From positions 496,001-560,000 of the forward strand of contig CAXXHQ010000001.1 in the NCBI GenBank assembly GCA_963665265.2: a DNA stretch of 64,000 bases, in the 5' to 3' direction. Positions 8,253 to 16,306 of this stretch are shown piece after piece; the first letter of the stretch is position 1; each line of letters starts with the position of its first letter. The position numbers and the translations under genes were made by a program. Source of the DNA: CAXXHQ01 sp963665265. Lineage in GTDB: Bacteria; Planctomycetota; Planctomycetia; Pirellulales; Thermoguttaceae. The notes under the pieces were generated by a model. The model saw only the letters and a program-made list of their open reading frames with translations. It ran no database searches and was not told the DNA's origin.

Positions 8253-10286
8253 TTAACCGCCGTTCTCGGCGTCGCCGCCGTCGAGGCCGTATCGACGAAT
8301 CTTTCGATCCAACGTGGAACGCTCGATGCCGAGGATATTGGCCGTTTTACTTTTATTCCACTCGGTATGCTCAAGCGCATCGTGAATGTGCCGTTTTTCC
8401 ATTTCTTCCAACGAAATCGGTTCAAACTCCGCTGCGACGGGCCTGCGGACATCCGAATCGCTCGCCGTGGCGAGCGACGTGAGCAAAAGATCTTCGTCGT
8501 CAATGACGTCGCTACGGCAAAGCACCACCGCCCGTTCAATCACATTTTTCAACTCTCGCACGTTGCCGGGCCATTGATATTCGAGAAGCTTCGCCCGAGC
8601 CGAATCGCTGAACCCGCGAATCCGACGTCCCGTTTCGTTGTTAAAGCGACGCAAAAAGAAATCGGCCAAAAGCGGAACGTCGTCAGCGCGTTTCCGTAAC
8701 GCCGGAACGACGATTTCCAAAACGCGCAAGCGAAAAAACAAGTCTCGCCGGAAACGCCCTTCGGACACCTCTTTTTCTAAATCACGGTTCGTAGCCGAGA
8801 TGACGCGGACATCGACTGTGATCGGCTTGTTGCCGCCCACTCGTTCGAAAGCGTGCCCCTCAAGAACGCGAAGAAATTTTGCTTGAATATTGAGCGCCAT
8901 TTCGCCGATTTCGTCGAGCATTAGCGTTCCTTTGTGGGCAGACTCGAACTTACCGATCTTCCGCTCCGTGGCGCCGGTGAAGGAGCCTCGCTCATGCCCG
9001 AACAACTCGCTGGCCAATAAATCGGGAGACAACGCCGCGCAGTTCAAGCAGATGAAAGGATGGTCGCGGCGAGGGCTATTAAAATGAACCGCTCCGGCGA
9101 CCAACTCTTTGCCGACGCCGCTTTCGCCGCGAATAAGCACGGTCGAATTGGCGGCCGATGCCGCCCTGGCGATTTCTTCCGCCACGCGACGCATCGGCGC
9201 ACTCGCGCCGACGATTTCCGTCTGCACGCCCAATCGTTCGAGCAATTGAACGTTTTCCGTCCGAACTTGCGTCAGATTCTCCGCCAGTTCTTCACGCCGC
9301 TGCAAATTTTCCAAGGCGACCGCCAATGCGTCGGCCGTCGCCAAGGCATATTCCAAATCGTCCGGATCGGGTTGACGATGCGGCGAAGTGGAATACAAAT
9401 GAATGAGTCCAAGAATTTTTCGTCCGCGGCGAATCGGCGCACAAATCACGCTGGTCGCCAAAATCTCGCCTTGAGTATCGCGATTAGCCAACGAACTATC
9501 GCCCGCGAGATTGCGAGCCATCACGGCTTCACCCTCACGCAATACGGTGGAAGCCAAAAAACTCGATATTTTACGGTACTTATGCTCTGAAGAGCTGCGA
9601 GACGCAGTTACTTGCAAATCCTCATAGCGCGCCTCTTCGACCAAATCGCGAGGCGCAAGAAGAATTCCTCCCGCGTCAGTTTGCGTTCCTTCGGCCAACC
9701 CGGCGAGCGCCGTCTGCGCCAACGTAGCCTCGTCAGTCGCCTTGGTCAATTCAAAAGCCAATCGGCACAGACGAGTCGCCGCACGACCGATGCGCGACAC
9801 GGAGGCCGCGTCATCCTCACCCGGCGTCAAATATCTCGTGCGAACCCGGCGATGCGTAATCGTCGTCGGCTCGGATTCGGAAGCGGTCACTGGATCGGAA
9901 TCCAATCCCGCCGCCTCCAACGACTCCGCCGTTTCCGACGGAGTGCGACGAGGCTTCGGACGAGCGTCCGAAAAAGCGTCGGACAATTTATAGACGAAGG
10001 CCAACTGCGTGCGGCCGATGCGAATCACGTCGCCCGGGTTTAACGTCCGGTCCCCTTGAATCGCCTCATCGCCAACCATCGTTCCGTTGCGGCTGTCCAA
10101 ATCGCGCGCAATCCATTGCCCGCCAGAATAAAAAACTTCCATATGCGTGCGACTGCAACGTTCGTCCTTAATAACGATCTGATTCGTTGGCGCACGACCG
10201 ATCAACGTCGATTGATCGGGAATGAGGCGAAAGACGTCGCTCCACTTAGTTCCCTCACGGATGACTAGGTAGGCTACTTGCGACAC
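8253..10286 (-). CDS. FHA-GAF sigma-54-dependent transcriptional activator
   Basis: A protein of 677 residues. Domain order: FHA (~5-98; GRAPTN, SRTH, SRNGT), a linker, GAF (~165-325), AAA+ central domain (~355-585) with Walker A GESGVGKE at 387-394, the sigma-54 contact loop GSFTGA at 434-439 and Walker B LMLDEIGE, then a Fis-type HTH at the end (SKTANILGIERSTLDRKI). The usual loop is GAFTGA; here its second residue is Ser. An N-terminal FHA domain implies control by a phosphothreonine protein, which fits planctomycetes rich in Ser/Thr kinases. A perfect dyad lies 55-77 bp upstream of the start. Confidence 0.93.
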   Translation of the reverse strand: MSQVAYLVIREGTKWSDVFRLIPDQSTLIGRAPTNQIVIKDERCSRTHMEVFYSGGQWIARDLDSRNGTMVGDEAIQGDRTLNPGDVIRIGRTQLAFVYKLSDAFSDARPKPRRTPSETAESLEAAGLDSDPVTASESEPTTITHRRVRTRYLTPGEDDAASVSRIGRAATRLCRLAFELTKATDEATLAQTALAGLAEGTQTDAGGILLAPRDLVEEARYEDLQVTASRSSSEHKYRKISSFLASTVLREGEAVMARNLAGDSSLANRDTQGEILATSVICAPIRRGRKILGLIHLYSTSPHRQPDPDDLEYALATADALAVALENLQRREELAENLTQVRTENVQLLERLGVQTEIVGASAPMRRVAEEIARAASAANSTVLIRGESGVGKELVAGAVHFNSPRRDHPFICLNCAALSPDLLASELFGHERGSFTGATERKIGKFESAHKGTLMLDEIGEMALNIQAKFLRVLEGHAFERVGGNKPITVDVRVISATNRDLEKEVSEGRFRRDLFFRLRVLEIVVPALRKRADDVPLLADFFLRRFNNETGRRIRGFSDSARAKLLEYQWPGNVRELKNVIERAVVLCRSDVIDDEDLLLTSLATASDSDVRRPVAAEFEPISLEEMEKRHIHDALEHTEWNKSKTANILGIERSTLDRKIRRYGLDGGDAENGG

Positions 10287-10740
10287 GTTCTATCCCCCTC
10301 TATGGGCTTAAACTCAGGCTTTCTGACTATGATAACCACCAAGTGTATTAAAATAATACACTTTTACATTAATCATCTTCGCCCTTTTCAAGCAAGGGTT
10401 AATCCGTTGCCCCCAGCGAAATCTTCCCAGTTTTTGCTCTTCTTTCTGGAAAAATTCCCCCAGAAGGAATAACCATCCATTAATCTAGTTATTAAGAGGG
10501 GTTTATCGCATGGACAAATTCTTCATCGCGTGCGAGTCTTTACTTGTTTTTTCCGTTAGGGGGATTAGGCTAGATTTACTAGGGTTATTCGCGCATTTTT
10601 GGTAAAATGGCGATGTTTCGTGAGTCGGCCACCAATCCGGTCTCCTGCGTTCGACTTACGCCTATCATGCAAACACAATACGGATCTCCGTTCAACGTCG
10701 CGATTCGTTGCGTTTGAAAGAGAGAACACAAGAGGAAAAT
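10287..10740. other. 454-bp divergent intergenic region
   Basis: This region separates the sigma-54 activator (minus) from the DUF1598 gene (plus). It contains the AT-rich dyad at 10341-10363 and several AT-rich tracts, with no convincing gene. The short open frame at 10278-10472 overlaps the activator start and is not credible. Confidence 0.5.
10341..10363. promoter_or_regulatory. Perfect 23-bp dyad, candidate operator
   Basis: AAGTGTATTA, spacer AAA, TAATACACTT: a 10-bp perfect inverted repeat with a 3-bp centre, 55-77 bp upstream of the activator gene start. The length and near symmetry suit a dimeric regulator. A terminator is less likely because no T-run follows in either direction. The binding protein is unknown. 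Confidence 0.55.
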
Positions 10741-12156
10741 ATGACCATCGTTAGCTTATCACGGATTCGACTTGGCGCGATTTTCTCCGTCGCCGTCTTG
10801 CTTGCGGCAACCACGGCGCAGCAAGTTTTCGCTCAAGGGACCGCGGCAATCAACTACACCTATTCCGACCGCGCGGTCGGCGGCGTGTCTGTGAACGCCG
10901 AAGGCGTTTTGGAAAACGTCACCGCCGACATGCTCGGCAAATTGGCGGCCCTTCGCAAAGAGACAACCAAAGGCGCACCCGCCGATTTGCAGTCCTCCGT
11001 CGAGCTTCGCAAAATTTCCTTGAAGGCTCTGAACGAAGCGATCGCCGAGAGCGAAAAAACCGGCAAGCCGCTCCCCGAAGAATACAAGTACCTCGGCGGC
11101 ATACAACGCATCCAATACGTCCTCGTCTACTCCGATACGAAGGACATCGTTCTCGCCGGTCCCGGCGAAGGTTGGAAAGCGGACGATCGCGGAAATGTGG
11201 TCGGAGCGATCAACGGCCTTCCGACGATGCGTTTGGACGACCTGCTCACCGCTTTCCGCACCGCGCGCGACGCCGCCAAGCAGAGCATCAGCTGCTCGAT
11301 CGATCCAACCGCCGACGGCGTTCGCCGTTTGAAAGAACATGCGAGCCATTTGAATGCAATTGGCAATCCACAAGAGACGACTGCGGGAATTGAGAAAGCC
11401 CTGGGCATGCAACAAATCACCGTCACCGGCGTCCCCGGCGACAGCCATTACGCGCAAGTCCTCGTGGCCGCCGATTACCGCATGAAACGCATCGCCATGA
11501 ATTTTGAGTCGGCTCCGAAGGGAGTCAAGCTCCCCAGCTTTTTGGAAATGACCTCCGTCTCGTCGCACGGCATGAGCAGCATGGCCCCGCGTTGGTGGCT
11601 TGAACCGAAATACGAACCGATCCTCCGTGACGCCGACGGGATGTCCTTTGAATTGCACGGCACAGTTCAAGCCAAGACCGAAGAGGACTTCTTCACGCAA
11701 TCGGGCGATCGCAAGCACACCGGGAAGGCGAACCCGATGGCGCAGCGTTGGGCCGACTTGATGACCAAGCAATATGAAGCGCTGAGCGTCGGCGAACCGA
11801 TCTTCGGCGAGCTTCGCAACTGCATCGAATTGGCCGTGGTAGGAGCGCTCGTCGTAAAAGAAAGCTTGCCGCAAAAGGCCGGCGCCGATCTCCACGCATT
11901 GTTCGATGAACCGGCGAAGAGCGAACGCGTTTCCGTCTTCTCGGGTTTCTCGACGGCGAAATACGTCGTGCCGAAGCAAGTGCCCAGCCAAGCTAGCGTC
12001 CTCCAGAAAGGGCGTAACTGGATCATCTCCGCCTCGGGAGGCGTGAGCGTAAACTCCTGGTCGATCGCCGATAAGACAGAAGTCAGCGATAAGGTCGCCC
12101 CGGTCCGAGCAAAAGCCCAACCGAAGAGCGAAACCACCTCGTGGATTTGGAACTAG
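10741..12156 (+). CDS. Secreted DUF1598 domain protein
   Basis: A protein of 471 residues. The ATG at 10741 has AGAGGA just upstream and begins a signal peptide that ends near VFAQG; a TTG at 10708 would add 11 unlikely residues. The body includes ELRKISLKALNEAI, YVLVYSDTKDIVLAGPGEGW and the G-x-P-T-M-x-L-D-D-L stretch, which match DUF1598, a family I know mainly from planctomycetes. Its function is not known. A strong terminator follows ~120 bp after the stop, so the gene is probably monocistronic. Confidence 0.8.
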   Translation: MTIVSLSRIRLGAIFSVAVLLAATTAQQVFAQGTAAINYTYSDRAVGGVSVNAEGVLENVTADMLGKLAALRKETTKGAPADLQSSVELRKISLKALNEAIAESEKTGKPLPEEYKYLGGIQRIQYVLVYSDTKDIVLAGPGEGWKADDRGNVVGAINGLPTMRLDDLLTAFRTARDAAKQSISCSIDPTADGVRRLKEHASHLNAIGNPQETTAGIEKALGMQQITVTGVPGDSHYAQVLVAADYRMKRIAMNFESAPKGVKLPSFLEMTSVSSHGMSSMAPRWWLEPKYEPILRDADGMSFELHGTVQAKTEEDFFTQSGDRKHTGKANPMAQRWADLMTKQYEALSVGEPIFGELRNCIELAVVGALVVKESLPQKAGADLHALFDEPAKSERVSVFSGFSTAKYVVPKQVPSQASVLQKGRNWIISASGGVSVNSWSIADKTEVSDKVAPVRAKAQPKSETTSWIWN

Positions 12157-12279
12157 CGAATCCATCAAGTTGTACGGCCTGTTTGCGAATGAGCATCACT
12201 CATTTGCCGCTACGGCCTCAAAGAATCAACCGAATTGCGGACGAAAGGGCAATGTCCGCACTCTTTTGATGTGAGCGAG

Positions 12280-12326
12280 AAACGGCCAGGCGTTCTTCCG
12301 GTGAATGCTTGGCCGTTTCTTTTTCT
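12280..12326 (+). terminator. Rho-independent terminator after DUF1598 gene
   Basis: A stem of AAACGGCCAGGCGTT against AATGCTTGGCCGTTT, with one wobble pair and a loop of about nine bases, is followed by CTTTTTCTT. Confidence 0.85.
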
Positions 12327-12644
12327 TGAAGCGTTCAAGCTGCTGATCGCGCACTCTCGCTGAAACGACGCTTTCTCCGCAGTTTTCAGGCAACACAGAA
12401 TCAGACGCACTAATACTACACAAACAGCGACTTATTCACCAACAACGAACACAAAACACAAAACAAAAAACAGTCTAATTTCATTTTACTTAATCTACGA
12501 TTCAGTATTTCAAATACTACAATCGTTTTAGAAAACACTTGAATTATGCAGTTATGAATTAGATCCTGGCAATCTCGAATTCTCAAACAGAGACACGATC
12601 GACAACAATTTCCATGCTAATTGTATGTATAAGCAAAACTTTTC

Positions 12645-12673
12645 TTTCTCTTTCGCCGAATAAGCTGTATAAT
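12645..12673 (+). promoter_or_regulatory. Candidate promoter for glutamate-synthase-like gene
   Basis: A perfect TATAAT at 12668-12673 is preceded 17 bp upstream by only a weak -35 (TTTCTC). TG stands directly before the -10. The implied leader is about 240 nt. Confidence 0.45.
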
Positions 12674-12917
12674 CGCGAACTCGGGACGTCGCGTTCCTAT
12701 CCGCCGAGCGGCGATACGCACGATCCGAGCGCCGAGCTTGACGCAAAGCGTCGCATGAACCGCCTCTCGCTCGCAGAGCTTTTCCGTCCTCTTTTTTCAA
12801 GTTTTTCGCTACTTTTTCGGCAACCGACGTCGCCGCAAGCGTCGCTTAAAGAATTGAGGACCGCCTCACAACGCGTCGGCTTCGCATTTTCAGAGCAAGC
12901 AGAAGGAGAATAAACCG

Positions 12918-14522
12918 ATGAATCTTCAAACGCCGTGCGGAAACGACGTTTCCCAAACAAAAAATCGATCACGGAACGTGGCGCCCTATTCCGGTCTCTG
13001 CACTCGCTGCCTCGACAGCTGCGTGGGAAACTGTGAAGTTTTTAAATCCTCGCTTCGCGGCCGCGAGGTAATCTACCCGGGCCCTTTCGGCGAATTGACC
13101 GCCGGCGGCGACAAGGAATACCCGGTCGATTACTCCCATCTCAACATTCTCGGCTACGCGCTCGGCGCCGAGGCGATCGACGAAGCCAATCCCGACAAAG
13201 CGATCTTCCCTGAAGTGGACACCTCGACGGTATACGGCCATACCCATCCGGTGCGGATGCGGATGCCGATCTTCACCGGGGCGCTCGGCTCGACCGACAT
13301 CGCCCGCCTGCACTGGGACGGCCTAGCTGCCGGCGCCGCGATTAGCGGCATCTCGCTCGTCGTAGGCGAGAACGTTTGCGGCATTGACCCCGGCCTACAG
13401 CGCGACGATCGCGGCCACGTCATCGAATCGCCCGAAATGCGGCGCCGCGTCGAACTTTACAAACGCTGGAAAGATGAGTACGGCGACATCATCGTTCAAA
13501 TGAACGTCGAAGACGGCCGGTTGGGCGTCGGCGAATACGTCGTGCAAAAATTGGGCGTCGAAACCGTCGAATTGAAATGGGGGCAAGGCGCCAAGTGCAT
13601 CGGCGGCGAAATCAAGGTTCGCGACTTGGAGCGCGCCATTGAATTACGACGCCGGGGCTATATCGTCACACCGAATCCCGAAGACCCGACGGTACAAGCC
13701 GCTTACCATGCCGGCGCGATCAAGGAGTTTGAGCGTCACTCTCGCCTCGGCTTCATCGACGAAGAGAGTTTCCTCCGCACGGTGGAATATCTACGTCGCC
13801 AAGTCGGCGTGAAGCGAGTATCGTTGAAGACCGGCGCCTACGGTCCGCGTGAACTGGCGATGGCGATTAAGTGGTGCTCGAAAGCCCGGGTCGATCTTCT
13901 CACGATCGACGGCGCCGGCGGCGGCACCGGCATGAGCCCCTGGCGAATGATGGAGGAATGGGGAATCCCCACATTCCATTTACAAAGTATGGCCAACAGT
14001 TTCGCGAAAAAGCTGGCTGCCCGCGGCGAATGGATTCCCGACCTGGCGATGGCCGGCGGATTCTCGACCGAAGACCACATATTCAAGGTCTTGGCGATGG
14101 GCGCCCCGTATTTCCGAGCCGTCTGCATGGGCCGCGCTTTGATGATTCCCGGCTTCGTCGGCGACAACATCGAAGGCGTTCTTCGCAAGAATCGCAATAC
14201 GAAGTGGAACGAGCTTCCTTCGACCGTAAGCGCGTTCGGTACGAATCCTGAGCAAATTTTCGTCACCTACGAAACGCTCGTCAAAAAATACGGCCGCGAC
14301 GCCATGCAGAACATGCCGCTCGGCGCCATCGCCATGTACACCTACGTCGATAAGCTCAAAACCGGCCTCAGCCAATTGATGGCCGGCGCCCGCAGCTTCC
14401 GCCTCGACACATTAAAACGCGCCGACCTCGTTTCGCTCAGCGAAGAGGCCGCCAAAGTCTCCGGCATTCCCTATGTCATGGACGCGGGGATGGAAGAGGC
14501 TGAACGCATTCTCAACGGCTAA
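12918..14522 (+). CDS. FMN-binding glutamate-synthase-like protein
   Basis: A protein of 534 residues. The bulk (~95-500) matches the FMN and [Fe-S]-binding glutamate synthase domain: FTGALGSTDIA, EDGRLGVGEY, ELKWGQGAKCIGGE, SLKTGAYGP, LTIDGAGGGTGMSP and AMGAPYFRAVCMGRA. The N-terminus carries four cysteines (C28, C31, C35, C39; CxxCxxxCxxxC) that could hold an iron-sulfur centre. No amidotransferase domain is present, so it is a stand-alone relative of GltB, not a complete glutamate synthase. The electron donor and true substrate are unknown. AGGAG precedes the ATG, and a bidirectional terminator follows. Confidence 0.88.
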   Translation: MNLQTPCGNDVSQTKNRSRNVAPYSGLCTRCLDSCVGNCEVFKSSLRGREVIYPGPFGELTAGGDKEYPVDYSHLNILGYALGAEAIDEANPDKAIFPEVDTSTVYGHTHPVRMRMPIFTGALGSTDIARLHWDGLAAGAAISGISLVVGENVCGIDPGLQRDDRGHVIESPEMRRRVELYKRWKDEYGDIIVQMNVEDGRLGVGEYVVQKLGVETVELKWGQGAKCIGGEIKVRDLERAIELRRRGYIVTPNPEDPTVQAAYHAGAIKEFERHSRLGFIDEESFLRTVEYLRRQVGVKRVSLKTGAYGPRELAMAIKWCSKARVDLLTIDGAGGGTGMSPWRMMEEWGIPTFHLQSMANSFAKKLAARGEWIPDLAMAGGFSTEDHIFKVLAMGAPYFRAVCMGRALMIPGFVGDNIEGVLRKNRNTKWNELPSTVSAFGTNPEQIFVTYETLVKKYGRDAMQNMPLGAIAMYTYVDKLKTGLSQLMAGARSFRLDTLKRADLVSLSEEAAKVSGIPYVMDAGMEEAERILNG

Positions 14523-14565
14523 GACGAACCGCCGCTTCAGCCATAGTAGTTCGATTTGAACGAAG

Positions 14566-14604
14566 AGCCGCGGAGACGCAAATCTCCGCGGCTTTTCCCT
14601 TTTT
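14566..14604. terminator. Bidirectional terminator between convergent genes
   Basis: A perfect 11-bp stem AGCCGCGGAGA/TCTCCGCGGCT with a six-base loop is followed by TTTCCCTTTTT on the plus strand. It lies between the glutamate-synthase-like gene and the lipoprotein gene on the minus strand. Confidence 0.88.
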
Positions 14605-14623
14605 CGCCATACGTCGTCGGCAT

Positions 14624-16216
14624 TTATTTTTCATCTTCGTCGGCGTTTTTCTCCGCGTCTTTCTGACGCTGCATAATATTTTTGATCGCGGAGGTCGCCG
14701 TTCGGCGCACTTCAGGATTTCGGCTCGAAGAGGCCGCCTTCCGCAAATAAGCCAGGCTCTTTTTCGTGCCGCATGCCTCGTCTAGCAATTCGATCGCGGC
14801 GAGACATATTTGCGGATCGCTGGAAGGGGCAACTTCGAGCAACGCGTCTTCGGCGTTCGTTCCCATCGTCCGTAACGCGCCGACGGCCGAGGCATGCATA
14901 TGAAAGTCGCCCAATTTCTTCGCTATGACCTTTGCGCCACGTGGATCCTTAAGCTGAGCCAAAGCCGCGTAGATCGCTTTTTGCTCGGGATCGGGAAACC
15001 TCCCATCGAGCATTTCCAACAAGATTGGCACGCTGTACTTGCCTCCCCACTTCGCCAAACCTTTTATAATCTTTTGTTTCTCTCCGAAGTGCGAATCGCC
15101 TTGCGCCAAATCGCGAAAGGTCACGGCAATCTTCTTGCGATCATCAGCCGTGACGCTCGACGGCTCAATCGCCAGTAACGCGCTAATGGCCTTTTCTCGG
15201 TCAAAGCCATGTTCGGCGGAAGCGATCTCGATCAGTTTTTCCACGTATTTCGGATCGTCCTGATCGGGCATGCTTGAGCGAAGTTCAAGAGCTTTCGCAC
15301 GATTCATCTTTTCATGTGCGACCGTCTCTTGCATGCTTTCATTAATTTTTTCTTTCGTTTGCCTGAAAGTTTCGGCGTCCTTCGCCGCGATCTCCGCTCC
15401 ATAGTCGAAGTATATCGTCCGTTGCCCTTTGTCAATCCGAGCGGACGACATTTTTAACGCTTGCGCCAGTTTTTTGACGTCCGAATAAGGTCCGACATAA
15501 ACCAGACAATAGCCGACGCCGCTCCCTGCTTCACAAAACTTATGAATCTTGACTCCAGAAGGGAGCGACTCCTCAATGCGTCGGCGAAGTTTGGCCTCGG
15601 CCACACGCAAACCGTTCGGCAAACGAATCCGAACGACGTTTTCGTAACCCAGATCATTCATAATGCCGCGAACTTCTTTCAATTCGGCAAGCGTCGTTCG
15701 CAATTCAGCCTCGACGGTCTCGATTTGTCCTCCGTTTTGCTTCCTCGCCGAGGGCGGAATCGTCGTCGCAATATCCAAAAAGCCCTCTTCCCAGGCAATC
15801 ATTAACTCAAGCAAATCGACGTTCATAGTCTTCCAGAATTCGAGCGAAATGTCGTTCACTGTTTGCAATCTGGCTATTTGTTCGGAGACCCGCTTAATCG
15901 CTTCGCCGGATTTCCTCGCCCTCAAGTCCGCTTCAGCCGAATAGATTGTTTGTCCGCCGCTATTTTTAACGATTTCGGACACCGTCTTGCATGCCGCAGC
16001 AGCGTTCGTCATTTTTGCATGCAACTCTTCTTTGTTCGCATCAACCGAGGCGGAATCTCGCATTTTTTGCAGAACTATCGTAGCATCCTCGGTCGCTTCC
16101 GTGGATTTCCCAATCGCCTCGGCTAAATTTTTGACTTTTTCCGCATACTGCCCGCACCCGCCGGCGAATAAACACAACCCTATAAGCAGCGTCGCCGCTC
16201 CGTATCGTCGCATCAT
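14624..16216 (-). CDS. Lipoprotein with HEAT-like repeats, paralogue 1
   Basis: A protein of 530 residues. The signal ends in FAGGC, a weak lipobox with Cys at ~21. The N-terminal third is helical and probably coiled; residues ~330-510 contain HEAT-like helical repeats (KAISALLAIEPSS, GAKVIAKKLGDFHMHASAVGALRTMG, SLAYLRKAASSSRNPEVRRTATSAI). It ends in a charged tail. The next gene encodes a paralogue with the same order of parts, and both end in a similar AIxxIxxRQK segment. It is probably an envelope scaffold or sensor; the function is unknown. Confidence 0.65.
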   Translation of the reverse strand: MMRRYGAATLLIGLCLFAGGCGQYAEKVKNLAEAIGKSTEATEDATIVLQKMRDSASVDANKEELHAKMTNAAAACKTVSEIVKNSGGQTIYSAEADLRARKSGEAIKRVSEQIARLQTVNDISLEFWKTMNVDLLELMIAWEEGFLDIATTIPPSARKQNGGQIETVEAELRTTLAELKEVRGIMNDLGYENVVRIRLPNGLRVAEAKLRRRIEESLPSGVKIHKFCEAGSGVGYCLVYVGPYSDVKKLAQALKMSSARIDKGQRTIYFDYGAEIAAKDAETFRQTKEKINESMQETVAHEKMNRAKALELRSSMPDQDDPKYVEKLIEIASAEHGFDREKAISALLAIEPSSVTADDRKKIAVTFRDLAQGDSHFGEKQKIIKGLAKWGGKYSVPILLEMLDGRFPDPEQKAIYAALAQLKDPRGAKVIAKKLGDFHMHASAVGALRTMGTNAEDALLEVAPSSDPQICLAAIELLDEACGTKKSLAYLRKAASSSRNPEVRRTATSAIKNIMQRQKDAEKNADEDEK

Positions 16217-16306
16217 TGTCCCGACTCCTGAAAAGCTAGAGAAGCGTTATTTGCAAATATATCAACGGCGTACCCCACGCGTCACAATCGTTTTATATCA
16301 AAACCC

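Larger units (their letters stand above)
12157..12917. other. 760-bp intergenic region, partly AT-rich
   Basis: The left part holds the terminator of the DUF1598 gene. From about 12330 to 12660 the DNA is much richer in A and T than its surroundings, with the inverted repeat AGTATTT-C-AAATACT at 12504-12518. The right ~240 bp would be an untranslated leader if transcription starts at the candidate promoter near 12668; it contains the small hairpin GACGC-AAA-GCGTC. I see no gene here. Confidence 0.5.

Noticed and set aside
10759..12168. Minus-strand open frame of 469 codons opposite the DUF1598 gene
   Set aside because: It is a shadow of the coding strand: no ribosome-binding site, Arg/Gly/His-rich composition, and the plus-strand gene has a signal peptide, a start site and a terminator.
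12614..12913. Possible 99-residue gene before the glutamate-synthase-like gene
   Set aside because: It spans the candidate promoter, has no ribosome-binding site and shows no protein-like features.
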